From NCBI RefSeq assembly GCF_000292915.1, contig NC_018514.1:248001-312000 (forward strand): a DNA stretch of 64,000 bases, written 5' to 3'. Below, one piece after another: positions 31,893-40,316 of this stretch (positions are counted from its first letter, which is position 1; every line of letters begins with the position of its first letter). Source of the DNA: Burkholderia cepacia GG4. Lineage in GTDB: Bacteria > Pseudomonadota > Gammaproteobacteria > Burkholderiales > Burkholderiaceae. The position numbers were made by a program, and so were the translations under genes. Below the pieces are notes generated by a model. That model made no database searches. It saw only the letters and a list, made by a program, of their open reading frames with translations, and was not told where the DNA came from.

Positions 31893-32315
31893 TCAATCTC
31901 CCGGCATCAACTCGGGATTGAAGACAATCTCCCAGAGATGCCCGTCCGGGTCCTGGAAGTATCCTGAGTAGCCACCCCAGAAAGTCTTTCCGGCCGGTTT
32001 CACCAATCGGGCGCCGGCCGCAAGCGCTTGCCGCATCACGTCATCGACTTCGCGCTCGCTCGCGACGTTGTGCCCGATCGAGAACTCGGTCGCGCTGCGC
32101 GCCGTCATCGGCAGTCCGGCGTCATGCGCGAGATTGCCGCGCTCGAACAACGCGAGCTTGAGTCCGTTCTGGAAGTCGAAAAAGGCGACCGCACCGTGCT
32201 CGAACTCGGTGCCGATGATGCCTTGCGTCGGCAAACCCAGCCCGTCGCGATAGAACGTCACGGCGGCGTCGAGATCGTCGACGCCGAGGGTCAACACGCT
32301 GATTCCGGCTTTCAT
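31893..32315 (-). CDS. VOC-family protein (glyoxalase/bleomycin-resistance fold)
   Basis: A 140-residue single-domain vicinal oxygen chelate protein made of two beta-alpha-beta-beta-beta modules. The opening ISVLTLGVDDLDAAVTFYRDGLGL and closing GYFQDPDGHLWEIVFNP blocks are typical of the group, the latter containing a possible metal-ligand glutamate. The substrate is unknown; many such proteins in soil bacteria are uncharacterised. It stands alone between dgdR and the LacI gene. Confidence 0.8.
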   Translation of the reverse strand: MKAGISVLTLGVDDLDAAVTFYRDGLGLPTQGIIGTEFEHGAVAFFDFQNGLKLALFERGNLAHDAGLPMTARSATEFSIGHNVASEREVDDVMRQALAAGARLVKPAGKTFWGGYSGYFQDPDGHLWEIVFNPELMPGD

Positions 32316-32450
32316 TGCATAACCTCGACAGAGTGGTGCGACGCTTCGGCAGTTGGCATGTGCGGTTCGAATACCGCGCGGCGAATCGGGTGCATGTCCT
32401 CCATCGGTTTTAGCGGCAATGGCCGCACAACGCGCAGGAGTCCGAACGTA

Positions 32451-33503
32451 TCAGGCGCTGTCCCGATCGATGATCGTAAATCCCGTATCGATGCTCACCT
32501 TGCTCTTCGGCGCATCAGGTTTCGAATCCGCGGCAAAGCGCGCCAGCAACGCCTCGGCCGTCTTCATGCCGATCGTCGTGCCGTCGATGCGAACCGTCGA
32601 CAACGACGGATAGACGTGCGCGGCGGTCGACAGATCGCCGAAACCCATCACGGCCATGTCGCGCGGCACGTCGAGCCGTCGGCTGGCCGCTTCCGCCAGC
32701 ACGCCTTGTGCGAGCGTATCCGAACTGCAGACGACCACCTCCGGCGCTGCCGCCGCCAGCATCCGGCTGAGGCCCTCGCGGCCGGCCTGCAAGGTTGCCG
32801 GCGCCGGCAGGATTTCGCACGCAGGCGGCGCGATGCCTTGCCGGGCCAGCTCGAGCTTCAGGCTTTCGCACCGGCGCAAGCCGCGTGGATCGTCGACCGA
32901 CACGATGCCGAAGCGCTTGTATCCCTTGCCGACCAGATGGCGCGCCACGTCGCTGCCGACCTGTTCGTGCGAGAACCCGATCATCATGTCGATCGGCTTA
33001 TCGGTCAGGTCCCAGATTTCGACGACCGGAATGTTCGCTTTCGACAGCCGCTTGATCGTCGCCTTCGTGTGGCTCGTGCCGGCCAGCACGATGCCGTCCG
33101 GCCGGCGTCCGAGAATCGCTTCGACCAGCGCCTCTTCGCGTGCGCTGGAATAGGCCGTCAGGCCGAGCAACGTCTGGTATCCCGAGGTGGCGAGGCCGTC
33201 CATGATTGCCTGGACCGTGTCGGCGAAGATCGAGTTCGCGATGGTCGGCAGCAGGATGGCCACGAGCCGGCTGCGATTGCTGGCGAGGCCGCCGGCGAGC
33301 AGGTTCGGCACGTAACCGGTCGCGCGAACGGCGTCGAGCACCTTCTTCTGCGTGTCGCTGCGAACCAGTTCCGGACGATTGAGCGCACGCGACACGGTCA
33401 TCGGCGCGACGCCCGCCACTCGCGCCACGTCGATCAGCGTCACGCTGCCGCCCAGGTCCGCGGCGGCGGCCGACCGGCTTTCGTTCTTTCTTGCCATCTC
33501 CAT
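32451..33503 (-). CDS. LacI-family repressor of the adjacent acid-sugar genes
   Basis: A 350-residue LacI/GalR regulator. The helix-turn-helix and hinge read VTLIDVARVAGVAPMTVSRAL with TQKKVLDAVRATGYVPN after it. The remaining 270 residues form a periplasmic-binding-protein-like effector domain with LLPTIANSIFADTV. It is divergent from an MFS transporter and an aldaric-acid dehydratase. The two identical palindromes at 33643 and 33670 are the natural operators. The inducer is probably an aldarate or a related acid sugar. Confidence 0.88.
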   Translation of the reverse strand: MEMARKNESRSAAAADLGGSVTLIDVARVAGVAPMTVSRALNRPELVRSDTQKKVLDAVRATGYVPNLLAGGLASNRSRLVAILLPTIANSIFADTVQAIMDGLATSGYQTLLGLTAYSSAREEALVEAILGRRPDGIVLAGTSHTKATIKRLSKANIPVVEIWDLTDKPIDMMIGFSHEQVGSDVARHLVGKGYKRFGIVSVDDPRGLRRCESLKLELARQGIAPPACEILPAPATLQAGREGLSRMLAAAAPEVVVCSSDTLAQGVLAEAASRRLDVPRDMAVMGFGDLSTAAHVYPSLSTVRIDGTTIGMKTAEALLARFAADSKPDAPKSKVSIDTGFTIIDRDSA

Positions 33504-33642
33504 GCGTCCTGCGTTGGTCTGTTCCCATGTCGTCCGGTGCGGCGGGGCGGGCCCGGCACCAGATCGGCATTAGAGCATGAAGCCGGTCGTCGCCGGGCGA
33601 CGGGGCCGGAACTCGTGATCCGCAGCGTCAGTGTAAACGATG

Positions 33643-33658
33643 ATGATTGCGCAATCAT
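33643..33658. promoter_or_regulatory. LacI-type operator O1
   Basis: A perfect 16-bp palindrome, ATGATTGCGCAATCAT, with the central CG typical of LacI/GalR operators. It is identical to O2, and the two centres are 27 bp apart. Confidence 0.75.
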
Positions 33659-33665
33659 ATCGATG

Positions 33666-33693
33666 TTGAATGATTGCGCAATCATTGTATGAT
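33666..33693 (+). promoter_or_regulatory. Promoter of the MFS-dehydratase operon
   Basis: TTGAAT (33666-33671) and TATGAT (33688-33693) with a 16-bp spacer filled almost exactly by operator O2. A bound repressor would exclude RNA polymerase. Confidence 0.55.
33670..33685. promoter_or_regulatory. LacI-type operator O2
   Basis: Second copy of the perfect palindrome ATGATTGCGCAATCAT, lying between the -35 and -10 elements of the forward promoter. Together with O1 it could bind two repressor dimers on nearby helix turns. Confidence 0.75.
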
Positions 33694-33737
33694 TCTGTTC
33701 ACCGACACGAGATGCAACGAACATCAAGGAGACGACA

Positions 33738-35102
33738 GTGGCAACCGACCAGCGCGCCGGCAGGCGAACGAATGTCCGATGGTTCATCCTCGCGATGATC
33801 TTCATCGTCACGGTGTTCAACTACGTCGACCGGGCGACCTTGTCCATTGCGGCGCCCAGCATGCGTCACGAGCTGGGTTTCGACGCGCTCACGATGGGGA
33901 TCGCGTTCTCGGCGTTCGGCTGGGCGTACACCGCACTGCAGATTCCGGGCGGGCTGATCCTCGACCGGTTCGGCGCACGACTCGTGCTCGGCGTGAGCCT
34001 GATCGTCTGGTCGGCGCTCACGTTCGTGCAGGGCTACGTGCATCTGTTCGCGTCCGCATTCGCCGCATTGTTTGCGCTGCGTTTCCTGATGGGGGTTGCC
34101 GAGTCGCCGGCGTTCCCGTGCAACAGCCGGCTCACGGTGATGTGGTTTCCGAATGCGGAGCGGGGGCTCGCCACGTCGATCTTCCAGCTGGCGCAGTACT
34201 TCGCACTCGCCGTGTTCACGCCGGTGATGACCTATACGGTCAGCCGCTGGGGCTGGCACTACGTGTTCTTCACGACGGGTGCCGTCGGCGTGCTGATCGG
34301 GCTCTGGTGGCTGAAGTCGGTACGGGAGCCGCAGCGCGACCATCGCGTGAATGCGGCGGAACTCGAGTACATTGCATCCGGCGGCGGGCTGCCGACGATG
34401 GGCGACAGCCCGCGGCCGTTCAAATGGCGCGAGGCCGGCGCGATTGCGGCCAACCGCATGATGATCGGCATCTATATCGGCCAGTTCTGCCTCACGTCGA
34501 TCACGTGGTTCTTCCTCACCTGGTTTCCGACCTACCTGATCGAAGCGAAGGGGATGTCGATCCTCAAGGTCGGGCTCGTCGCGTCGGTGCCTGCCATCGC
34601 GGGGTGCATCGGCGGCCTGATCGGCGGATTGTGGTCGGACTGGATGCTCAAGCGCGGCTTCAGCCTCACCGCCGCGCGCAAGACGCCGATCATCAGTGGC
34701 CTCGTGTTGTCCAGCACGATCGTGGCCGCGAACTACGTTCACTCGACCACGATCGTCATTCTGGTGATGTCCATCGCGTTCTTCGCGAAAGGCGTCGGCA
34801 ATCTGGGGTGGTGCATCGTCGGCGATGTGTCGCCGAAGCAAGCGATGGGCATCAGCGGCGGCATCTTCAACTTCTGCGGCAACCTCGCGAGCATCGTCAC
34901 GCCGCTTGCGATCGGCTGGATGATCAAGCGCACCGGCACGTTCGAAGTCGCGCTCACGTATGTCGCGGCGCTCTCCCTGCTGGGCGCGTTCGCGTATCTC
35001 TTCATCGTCGGCAAGCTCGAGCGGATCGAGGACCCTGCGTCCGATGCGGCCACCGCAGGCGGCGCCGCGTCAGTCTCGCTGAAGCCGACGCGCAGCAGCT
35101 GA
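33738..35102 (+). CDS. MFS transporter, anion:cation symporter type (galactarate/glucarate-like)
   Basis: A 454-residue major facilitator with twelve predicted helices. WFILAMIFIVTVFNYVDRATLSIA at the start is the typical first helix of the phthalate/galactonate/glucarate permease family, and the motif-A-like LDRFGAR follows helix 2. It would take up an aldaric or aldonic acid with protons. It starts with a GTG at 33738 behind AAGGAG. The dehydratase gene follows after 42 nt, giving an import-and-dehydrate pair under the LacI regulator. Confidence 0.9.
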   Translation: MATDQRAGRRTNVRWFILAMIFIVTVFNYVDRATLSIAAPSMRHELGFDALTMGIAFSAFGWAYTALQIPGGLILDRFGARLVLGVSLIVWSALTFVQGYVHLFASAFAALFALRFLMGVAESPAFPCNSRLTVMWFPNAERGLATSIFQLAQYFALAVFTPVMTYTVSRWGWHYVFFTTGAVGVLIGLWWLKSVREPQRDHRVNAAELEYIASGGGLPTMGDSPRPFKWREAGAIAANRMMIGIYIGQFCLTSITWFFLTWFPTYLIEAKGMSILKVGLVASVPAIAGCIGGLIGGLWSDWMLKRGFSLTAARKTPIISGLVLSSTIVAANYVHSTTIVILVMSIAFFAKGVGNLGWCIVGDVSPKQAMGISGGIFNFCGNLASIVTPLAIGWMIKRTGTFEVALTYVAALSLLGAFAYLFIVGKLERIEDPASDAATAGGAASVSLKPTRSS

Positions 35103-35144
35103 ACGAACCCACGTATCGAATTTCTCTCGCCAAAGGCCCTCTTC

Positions 35145-36305
35145 ATGAATACCTCGTCTTCCCTCGTCTCCGGCGCGTCGAACGACCGGATCAAATGGGT
35201 GCGCGTCGCGTCGACGTTTGTTCCGCTGGCCAATCCCATCAGCGATGCAAAAGTGCTGACCGGACGGCAGAAGCCGATGACGGAAATCGCGATCCTGTTC
35301 GTCGAGATCGAAACGGCCGACGGTCATCGCGGCCTCGGCTTCAGCTACTCGAAGCGGGCGGGCGGCCCCGGCCAGTTCGCCCACGCGAAGGAGATCGCGC
35401 CGACGCTGCTCGGCGAGGACCCGAGCGACATCGCGCGCCTGTGGGACAAGCTTGCGTGGGCCGGCGCGTCGGTCGGCCGCAGCGGCATGGCGGCCCAGGC
35501 GATCGGTGCATTCGACGTCGCGCTGTGGGACCTGAAGGCGAAGCGTGCGAACCTGTCGCTGGCCAAACTGCTCGGCGCACACCGCGATTCGGTGCGCTGC
35601 TACAACACGTCCGGCGGTTTCCTGCATACGCCGCTCGATCAGTTGCTGACCAATACCGACGCGTCGCGCGAGAAGGGCATCGGCGGCATCAAGCTCAAGG
35701 TCGGCCAGCCGGATTGCGCGCTGGACATCCATCGCGTGCAAACCGTGCGCAAGCATCTGGGCGACGCGTTCCCGCTGATGGTCGACGCGAATCAGCAGTG
35801 GGACCGGCCCACTGCGCAGCGCATGTGCCGCACGTTCGAGCAGTTCAACCTGGTCTGGATCGAGGAGCCGCTCGACTGCTACGACGCCGAAGGCCATGCG
35901 GCACTCGCCGCGCAATTCGATACGCCGATCGCGACCGGCGAGATGCTGACCAGCGTGTCCGAGCATTGGGAATTCATTCGCCTGCGTGCGGCCGACTACC
36001 TGATGCCGGACGCGCCGCGCGTCGGCGGCATCACGCCATTCCTGAAAGTCGCGACGCTCGCCGATCACGCGGGACTGATGCTGGCCCCGCACTTCGCGAT
36101 GGAGCTGCACGTGCATCTTGCCGCGTGCTATGCGCGCGAGCCGTGGGTCGAGCATTTTGAATGGCTCGAACCGCTGTTCAATGAACGGCTCGAGACCCGC
36201 GACGGCAGGATGATCGTGCCGACGCGTCCGGGGCTCGGCTTGACGCTCAGCGAGCGTGTCGCGGGCTGGACGGCTGAAGCAGCGGAAGTCGGCGCCCGCG
36301 CCTGA
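35145..36305 (+). CDS. Enolase-superfamily dehydratase, probable L-talarate/galactarate dehydratase
   Basis: A 386-residue mandelate-racemase-subgroup enzyme. GIKLKVGQ carries the catalytic lysine pair (KxK); metal ligands lie in VDANQQWD, WIEEPLDC and ATGEMLTS; the histidine base is in LAPHFAMELHVHL. The last motif and the WVEHFEWLEPLF ending resemble characterised L-talarate/galactarate dehydratases. The reaction would convert galactarate or L-talarate to 5-keto-4-deoxy-D-glucarate. The aldolase that would follow is not in this window. The specificity call rests on recalled motifs. Confidence 0.8.
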   Translation: MNTSSSLVSGASNDRIKWVRVASTFVPLANPISDAKVLTGRQKPMTEIAILFVEIETADGHRGLGFSYSKRAGGPGQFAHAKEIAPTLLGEDPSDIARLWDKLAWAGASVGRSGMAAQAIGAFDVALWDLKAKRANLSLAKLLGAHRDSVRCYNTSGGFLHTPLDQLLTNTDASREKGIGGIKLKVGQPDCALDIHRVQTVRKHLGDAFPLMVDANQQWDRPTAQRMCRTFEQFNLVWIEEPLDCYDAEGHAALAAQFDTPIATGEMLTSVSEHWEFIRLRAADYLMPDAPRVGGITPFLKVATLADHAGLMLAPHFAMELHVHLAACYAREPWVEHFEWLEPLFNERLETRDGRMIVPTRPGLGLTLSERVAGWTAEAAEVGARA

Positions 36306-36600
36306 CAGCGCGAAGGGCCGGATCAATGGCGGCCGTACTCGGGCCCGCCACCGCGCCGGAATCGATGCGGAAAGCGGGGCCGGGCCTGGGCCGGCAGTCC
36401 GGAACCGGGTGAAATGACGCGGGCGTGGCAACGTTTTCATGGCGGCGTACGGACGCGCGATGGAGGTGCATGATTCGGGTCGGCGTCGACCGACGGCGAA
36501 TGGAGCGTCGCGGCCGTGCATCGCAAGTGAGGCCAGGATTTGCCCGGGTGTCCCTCAATGCTGTAGGGTGTGGGCTCGAATCACTGAAAGAGGTCGACTC

Positions 36601-36879
36601 ATGAACAAACAGGAACTCATCGACGCTGTCGCTGCCGATACCGGTCTTAGCAAGACCGCGACTGGCGAAGCCATCCAGGCCGTGCTGGACGTCATCGCGC
36701 AAGCGGTCAGTACGGGCGATAGCGTGCAGCTCGTCGGTTTTGGCTCGTTCTCGCAAGGGGAACGCGCCGCGCGGACCGGCAGAAACCCGGCAACCGGCGA
36801 GGAGATTGCGATCGCCGCGGCGAAAACGGTGAAGTTCAGCGCCGGCAAGGCGTTCAAGGACGCAGTCAACGCGTCGTGA
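36601..36879 (+). CDS. HU-family DNA-binding protein
   Basis: A 92-residue histone-like protein. [18 protein letters not shown] is the usual HU start, [28 protein letters not shown] is the beta arm with its conserved GRNP tip, and [14 protein letters not shown] closes the fold. It bends DNA and compacts the nucleoid as a dimer. The start is ATG 36601 with an AGAGG-type site ahead. It is monocistronic, so it is probably an accessory HU paralogue rather than the main hupB. Confidence 0.92.
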   Translation: MNKQELIDAVAADTGLSKTATGEAIQAVLDVIAQAVSTGDSVQLVGFGSFSQGERAARTGRNPATGEEIAIAAAKTVKFSAGKAFKDAVNAS

Positions 36880-37155
36880 CGAACGACGGCGCCGGCCAGG
36901 CGGCCTTTGTGAGCGTTGCGCAGTAATTTGCGGACGTCTGCAAAATCGACTGGCCGGTCGGCCATTCGCTCGGCGCACGGTGTCGCGCATCGCGGCAACG
37001 GAGGCTACTCGGGCGAGCTTGGCCGACTTTGATACGGGGCCGGTGTTGTTTCCGATCGCACATGCAGAACGGTGCGATAGATCGTGACAACCCAACCCGA
37101 CGGAGCAGGGGGAAGCGGGCCTTCACTGGACCGTTTGCTCCCTGAGCGCCGTTTT
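36880..37155. other. Intergenic region between HU and porin genes
   Basis: 276 nt between a forward gene and the end of a reverse gene. No stem with a T-run, promoter or short gene was convincing. Confidence 0.3.
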
Positions 37156-38262
37156 CTAGAAACGATCGATCATCCCCAGCTGGAACCCTCTCACGGCCGC
37201 ACCCGGCCACGAAGGCGGGAGGCCGGTTACGTTCACGCCTTTCAGCGTGAAAGCCGCATGGCCACGGTTACGAAGCCAGCCGGCACTCGCATAGAGCAGA
37301 ACCCGCTTCGACACATCGTATTCGCACGCGGCGCTGAACTGATCGGCGTTGTTGTCGCCGCCCGATCGGTCACGCAGCCAGGTATAACCCAGCGACGCGC
37401 GGAAACGCGCGCTTACGGCATAGCGCGCGGAAGCCGACACGCCATCGTTGTGGTATCGGGGCGTTCCGCCATCGCCATTGAAATACGACAGGAAGCCGGT
37501 CACCGGACCGAATGCATAGGACACGCCGCCGAGGTTGGCGCGCAGTGCGCCGCTGCCGTGGGTTTGCTGGTGAGCGTACGAAACGCGTAGCGGGCCGTCA
37601 TGCCATGAGAACGTTTCGATGTGGCCGGCCAGTCCGTTGCCGTCGCCGTCGCTTGCATCGCGCAACGACGCCATGATCGTGGTCGAAAAGCCGTGTACCT
37701 CCGGCGAAAGGTACGTGATCGCGTTGCTTTCGTACGGCGTGATTTTAGACAGGTTGTCCAGGCCCGACGCGATCGTGCCGGCACCGAACGCATCGAGCTG
37801 CCCCTTGAACGGGATGTAGATCGGCGAATACTGGCGGCCGACCCGCACCGTGCCGTAGCGTGAACTCACGCCGATCCATGCCTGACGGTTGAACAACGTG
37901 TTTGCGACGGCCAGGGTGCCGTCCGCCGAGCCGAACCCGTTTTCGAGATCGAACAGGATCTTCACGCCGTTGCCGATATCCTCGACGCCGTGCACGCCGA
38001 TGCGCGAGCCGCGATACGCGCCGGAATCCATCCGGGCGACGTAACCCGAGCCGGGATTCGTGATCTCGATGCTCGTGTCGAGCGCACCGTACAGCGTCAC
38101 GCTGCTTTGCGCGTGGACCGCAGACGCGTGCGCGGCAACGGCCGTTGCGGCGACACCGATGCGAAGTGCGAAACGCCTGCCGGCCGCCGGCAGGCGCGAT
38201 CGGCCGTGCCCTGACGCGGCGTCGTGGCGTGGGGCGCTGGAAGCGGGAAAGGACTGACTCAT
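37156..38262 (-). CDS. General porin (Gram-negative trimeric beta-barrel)
   Basis: A 368-residue outer-membrane porin of the Burkholderia OpcP/OmpC family. A basic N-terminus and hydrophobic segment form a signal peptide ending SAVHA before QSSVTLYGALD. The GSRIGVHGVEDIGNGVKILFDLENGF region (two adjoining blocks) is the eyelet-forming start of the barrel. The last residue is phenylalanine (GMIDRF), required for outer-membrane assembly. The signal peptide is long (about 57 residues from ATG 38262), so the true start may be internal. Confidence 0.86.
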   Translation of the reverse strand: MSQSFPASSAPRHDAASGHGRSRLPAAGRRFALRIGVAATAVAAHASAVHAQSSVTLYGALDTSIEITNPGSGYVARMDSGAYRGSRIGVHGVEDIGNGVKILFDLENGFGSADGTLAVANTLFNRQAWIGVSSRYGTVRVGRQYSPIYIPFKGQLDAFGAGTIASGLDNLSKITPYESNAITYLSPEVHGFSTTIMASLRDASDGDGNGLAGHIETFSWHDGPLRVSYAHQQTHGSGALRANLGGVSYAFGPVTGFLSYFNGDGGTPRYHNDGVSASARYAVSARFRASLGYTWLRDRSGGDNNADQFSAACEYDVSKRVLLYASAGWLRNRGHAAFTLKGVNVTGLPPSWPGAAVRGFQLGMIDRF

Positions 38263-38369
38263 GGGTAAAGGTGGCATGCAGCCTCAGCAGGGGGGCGCCG
38301 CGTCGAATGCGGTGTGGAGCGGCAACCCTCGCCGTGCCACGCCGCGCACAATCCAGTCGAATTCTGCGC

Positions 38370-38632
38370 TTACTTGTTGTCGGGCAATGCGTAAGCAACC
38401 ACGTAGTCGCCTCGAACAACTGGCCAATCTTGGTGCCGACGATCAGCGCCGGCACGCGCTTGCCGTCTTCCGTCGGGAAGTCGATCAGCGTCGGCTGCAT
38501 CGGCACGTGGTAGTCCCAGAAGTCGTGATGCACGGTCTGGAAGGGCCACTTCTCGGCGCTCGTGGTGGCGTCGAGCGCGAGGATGGAGGCGCCGTACTTC
38601 TCGTCGAGCGCGGTGCGCTTCACGCCCCACAA
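38370..38632 (-). pseudogene. Quinoprotein (PQQ) dehydrogenase remnant with internal deletion
   Basis: The piece 38414-38632 reads WGVKRTALDEKYG through ILALDATT, FQTVHHDFWDYHVP and VPALIVGTKIGQLF, a central propeller blade of membrane glucose/quinate-type PQQ dehydrogenases. In another frame 38370-38414 reads GDYVVAYALPDNK and then a stop, which is the normal C-terminus of the same family. The roughly 200-300 residues that should lie between are gone, as is the whole N-terminal part. A deletion between the similar coding stretches GTKIG and GTKLG would explain the join. Confidence 0.75.
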
Positions 38633-38646
38633 GTGTGAGTGGAAAC

Positions 38647-38683
38647 AAAAAAACCGCGAAGCGTTGCGCTGTCGCGGTTTTTT
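38647..38683 (-). terminator. Rho-independent terminator downstream of tRNA-Leu
   Basis: Complementary arms ACCGCGA and TCGCGGT, flanked by A and T runs on both sides, surround a loop near 38661-38671. It lies 32 nt past the tRNA 3' end on the tRNA strand and can work in both directions. Confidence 0.8.
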
Positions 38684-38714
38684 GCACATGCCCGAACACG
38701 GTAAAAACCGCGTC

Positions 38715-38799
38715 TGGTGCCGACGGCGAGACTCGAACTCGCACAGCTTTCGCCACTACCCCCTCAAGATAGCGTGTCTACCAATTTCACCACGTCGGC
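38715..38799 (-). tRNA. tRNA-Leu (GAG anticodon)
   Basis: 85 nt including an encoded CCA. The acceptor arms GCCGACG and CGTCGGC pair, followed by the discriminator A. The anticodon stem CTATC/GGTAG encloses the loop TTGAGGG with anticodon GAG. A long class II variable arm lies between the anticodon stem and the T-arm GCGAG-TTCGAGT-CTCGC. All features match a bacterial leucine tRNA. Confidence 0.95.
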
Positions 38800-38861
38800 A
38801 CTGCAGGGGCGCAATTCTAACGTCACATTGCGCGTTTGTGAAGGGGATGTGACACGGTTTC

Positions 38862-38870
38862 GGGGGGGGG
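38862..38870 (+). repeat. Nine-base G tract upstream of the LRR-kinase gene
   Basis: A run of nine G about 70 nt before the GTG start, 15 nt upstream of a TAAAAT sequence (38886-38891) that could be a -10 element. Such tracts can change length by slippage. Confidence 0.5.
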
Positions 38871-38940
38871 CGACAGCGATCCCGGTAAAATTCGTCGGAT
38901 CGATCCGTCGATCCTCGCAACCGCAACCCGTTTTCTCGCC

Positions 38941-40266
38941 GTGACGACCACCCTCGAACAACTGCAGGCCGGCCAGCTGTCGGGCGCCCGGCAACTCAAG
39001 CTCGCGTGCGGGCTGACCGAATTTCCGCGCGAGATCTTCGATCTGGCGGACACGCTCGAAGTGCTCGACCTGTCCGGCAATGCGCTGTCCGCGCTGCCGG
39101 ACGATCTGCCCCGGCTGCACCGTCTGCGCATCCTGTTCGCGTCCGGCAATCGCTTCACCGAATTCCCCGACGTGCTCGGCACGTGTGCGCAGCTCGACAT
39201 GATCGGCTTCAAGGCGAACCGGATCCGCACCGTGCCGCACCGTTCGCTGCCGCGCGCGCTTCGCTGGCTGATCCTGACCGACAACGAAATCGATGCGCTG
39301 CCGGCCGGGATTGGCGACTGTTCGCGCTTGCAGAAGCTGATGCTCGCGGGCAACCGGCTGCGCGCGCTGCCGCCCGAGATGGCCGCATGCCGTGCGCTCG
39401 AACTGGTGCGGCTGTCGGCGAACCGGCTCGATGCGCTGCCGGACTGGCTGTTGCGCCTGCCGCGCCTCGCGTGGCTCGCCTCCGCCGGCAATCCGCTCGG
39501 CGCCTCGCCGGAGGCCGCGGCTTCGGCCGAGCCGGGCGTCACGGACATCGACTGGACGTCGCTCACCTGCGAGCAGAAGCTCGGCGAAGGCGCATCGGGC
39601 GTCATCTACCGTGCGCAGTGGCGCGCAGACGGCCAGGCGCCGCGAGCAGTCGCGGTCAAGCTGTTCAAGGGCGCGGTGACGAGCGACGGCCTGCCCGACT
39701 GCGAGATGGCCGCGTGCCTGCACGCGGGTCGCCACCCGAACATGATTCCGGTGATCGGCAAGGTGCGCGGTCATCCGGACGGCACGCACGGCCTCGTGAT
39801 GGAACTGGTCGATCCGTCGCTGACGAACCTCGCCGGGCCGCCGAGCTTCGCGTCCTGCACGCGCGATGTGTATGCGGCCGATGCGCAATTCGAACCGCAG
39901 GCCGCCGCGCGGATCGCGCACGGCGTCGCGTCGGTCGCAGCGCATCTGCACGCGCGCGGCATCATGCATGGCGACCTGTACGCGCACAACATCCTGCACG
40001 ACGGCGCGGGCGGCGCGCTGCTCGGCGATTTCGGCGCGGCGTCGGTCTACGACGTGAACGACCGCAGGCTTGCCGCACGGCTCGAACGGTTGGAGGTCAG
40101 GGCGTTCGGCTATCTGCTCGGCGAGTTGCTGGAGCGATGCGAGCCGCGTGCATGGGAAGGTTCGCGCGCACTCGCCGCGCTGGTCGCCGCGTGTCTGAAC
40201 GAGGAGAGCGACGCGCGCCCGTCTTTCGACGAAATCGCCGCCACGCTGGCCGCAGCGAGGGACTGA
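38941..40266 (+). CDS. Leucine-rich-repeat protein kinase fusion
   Basis: A 441-residue protein in two parts. Residues 15-200 hold about seven leucine-rich repeats of 22-24 residues (for example LEVLDLSGNALSALP, LRWLILTDNEIDALP). Residues 208-435 form a eukaryote-like Ser/Thr kinase with a glycine loop GEGASG at about 215, the lysine in VAVK at about 240, the catalytic loop HGDLYAHN at about 343-350 and DFG at about 363-365. All catalytic residues are present, with HGD instead of HRD. No signal peptide or transmembrane helix is visible, so it is probably cytosolic. It starts with GTG and stands alone; LysE converges on it. Confidence 0.87.
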   Translation: MTTTLEQLQAGQLSGARQLKLACGLTEFPREIFDLADTLEVLDLSGNALSALPDDLPRLHRLRILFASGNRFTEFPDVLGTCAQLDMIGFKANRIRTVPHRSLPRALRWLILTDNEIDALPAGIGDCSRLQKLMLAGNRLRALPPEMAACRALELVRLSANRLDALPDWLLRLPRLAWLASAGNPLGASPEAAASAEPGVTDIDWTSLTCEQKLGEGASGVIYRAQWRADGQAPRAVAVKLFKGAVTSDGLPDCEMAACLHAGRHPNMIPVIGKVRGHPDGTHGLVMELVDPSLTNLAGPPSFASCTRDVYAADAQFEPQAAARIAHGVASVAAHLHARGIMHGDLYAHNILHDGAGGALLGDFGAASVYDVNDRRLAARLERLEVRAFGYLLGELLERCEPRAWEGSRALAALVAACLNEESDARPSFDEIAATLAAARD

Positions 40267-40316
40267 CGGGTCAGGCCGCGTCGCCGCGCCGGTAGTCGCC
40301 GTGCCGACGCTTGCGT

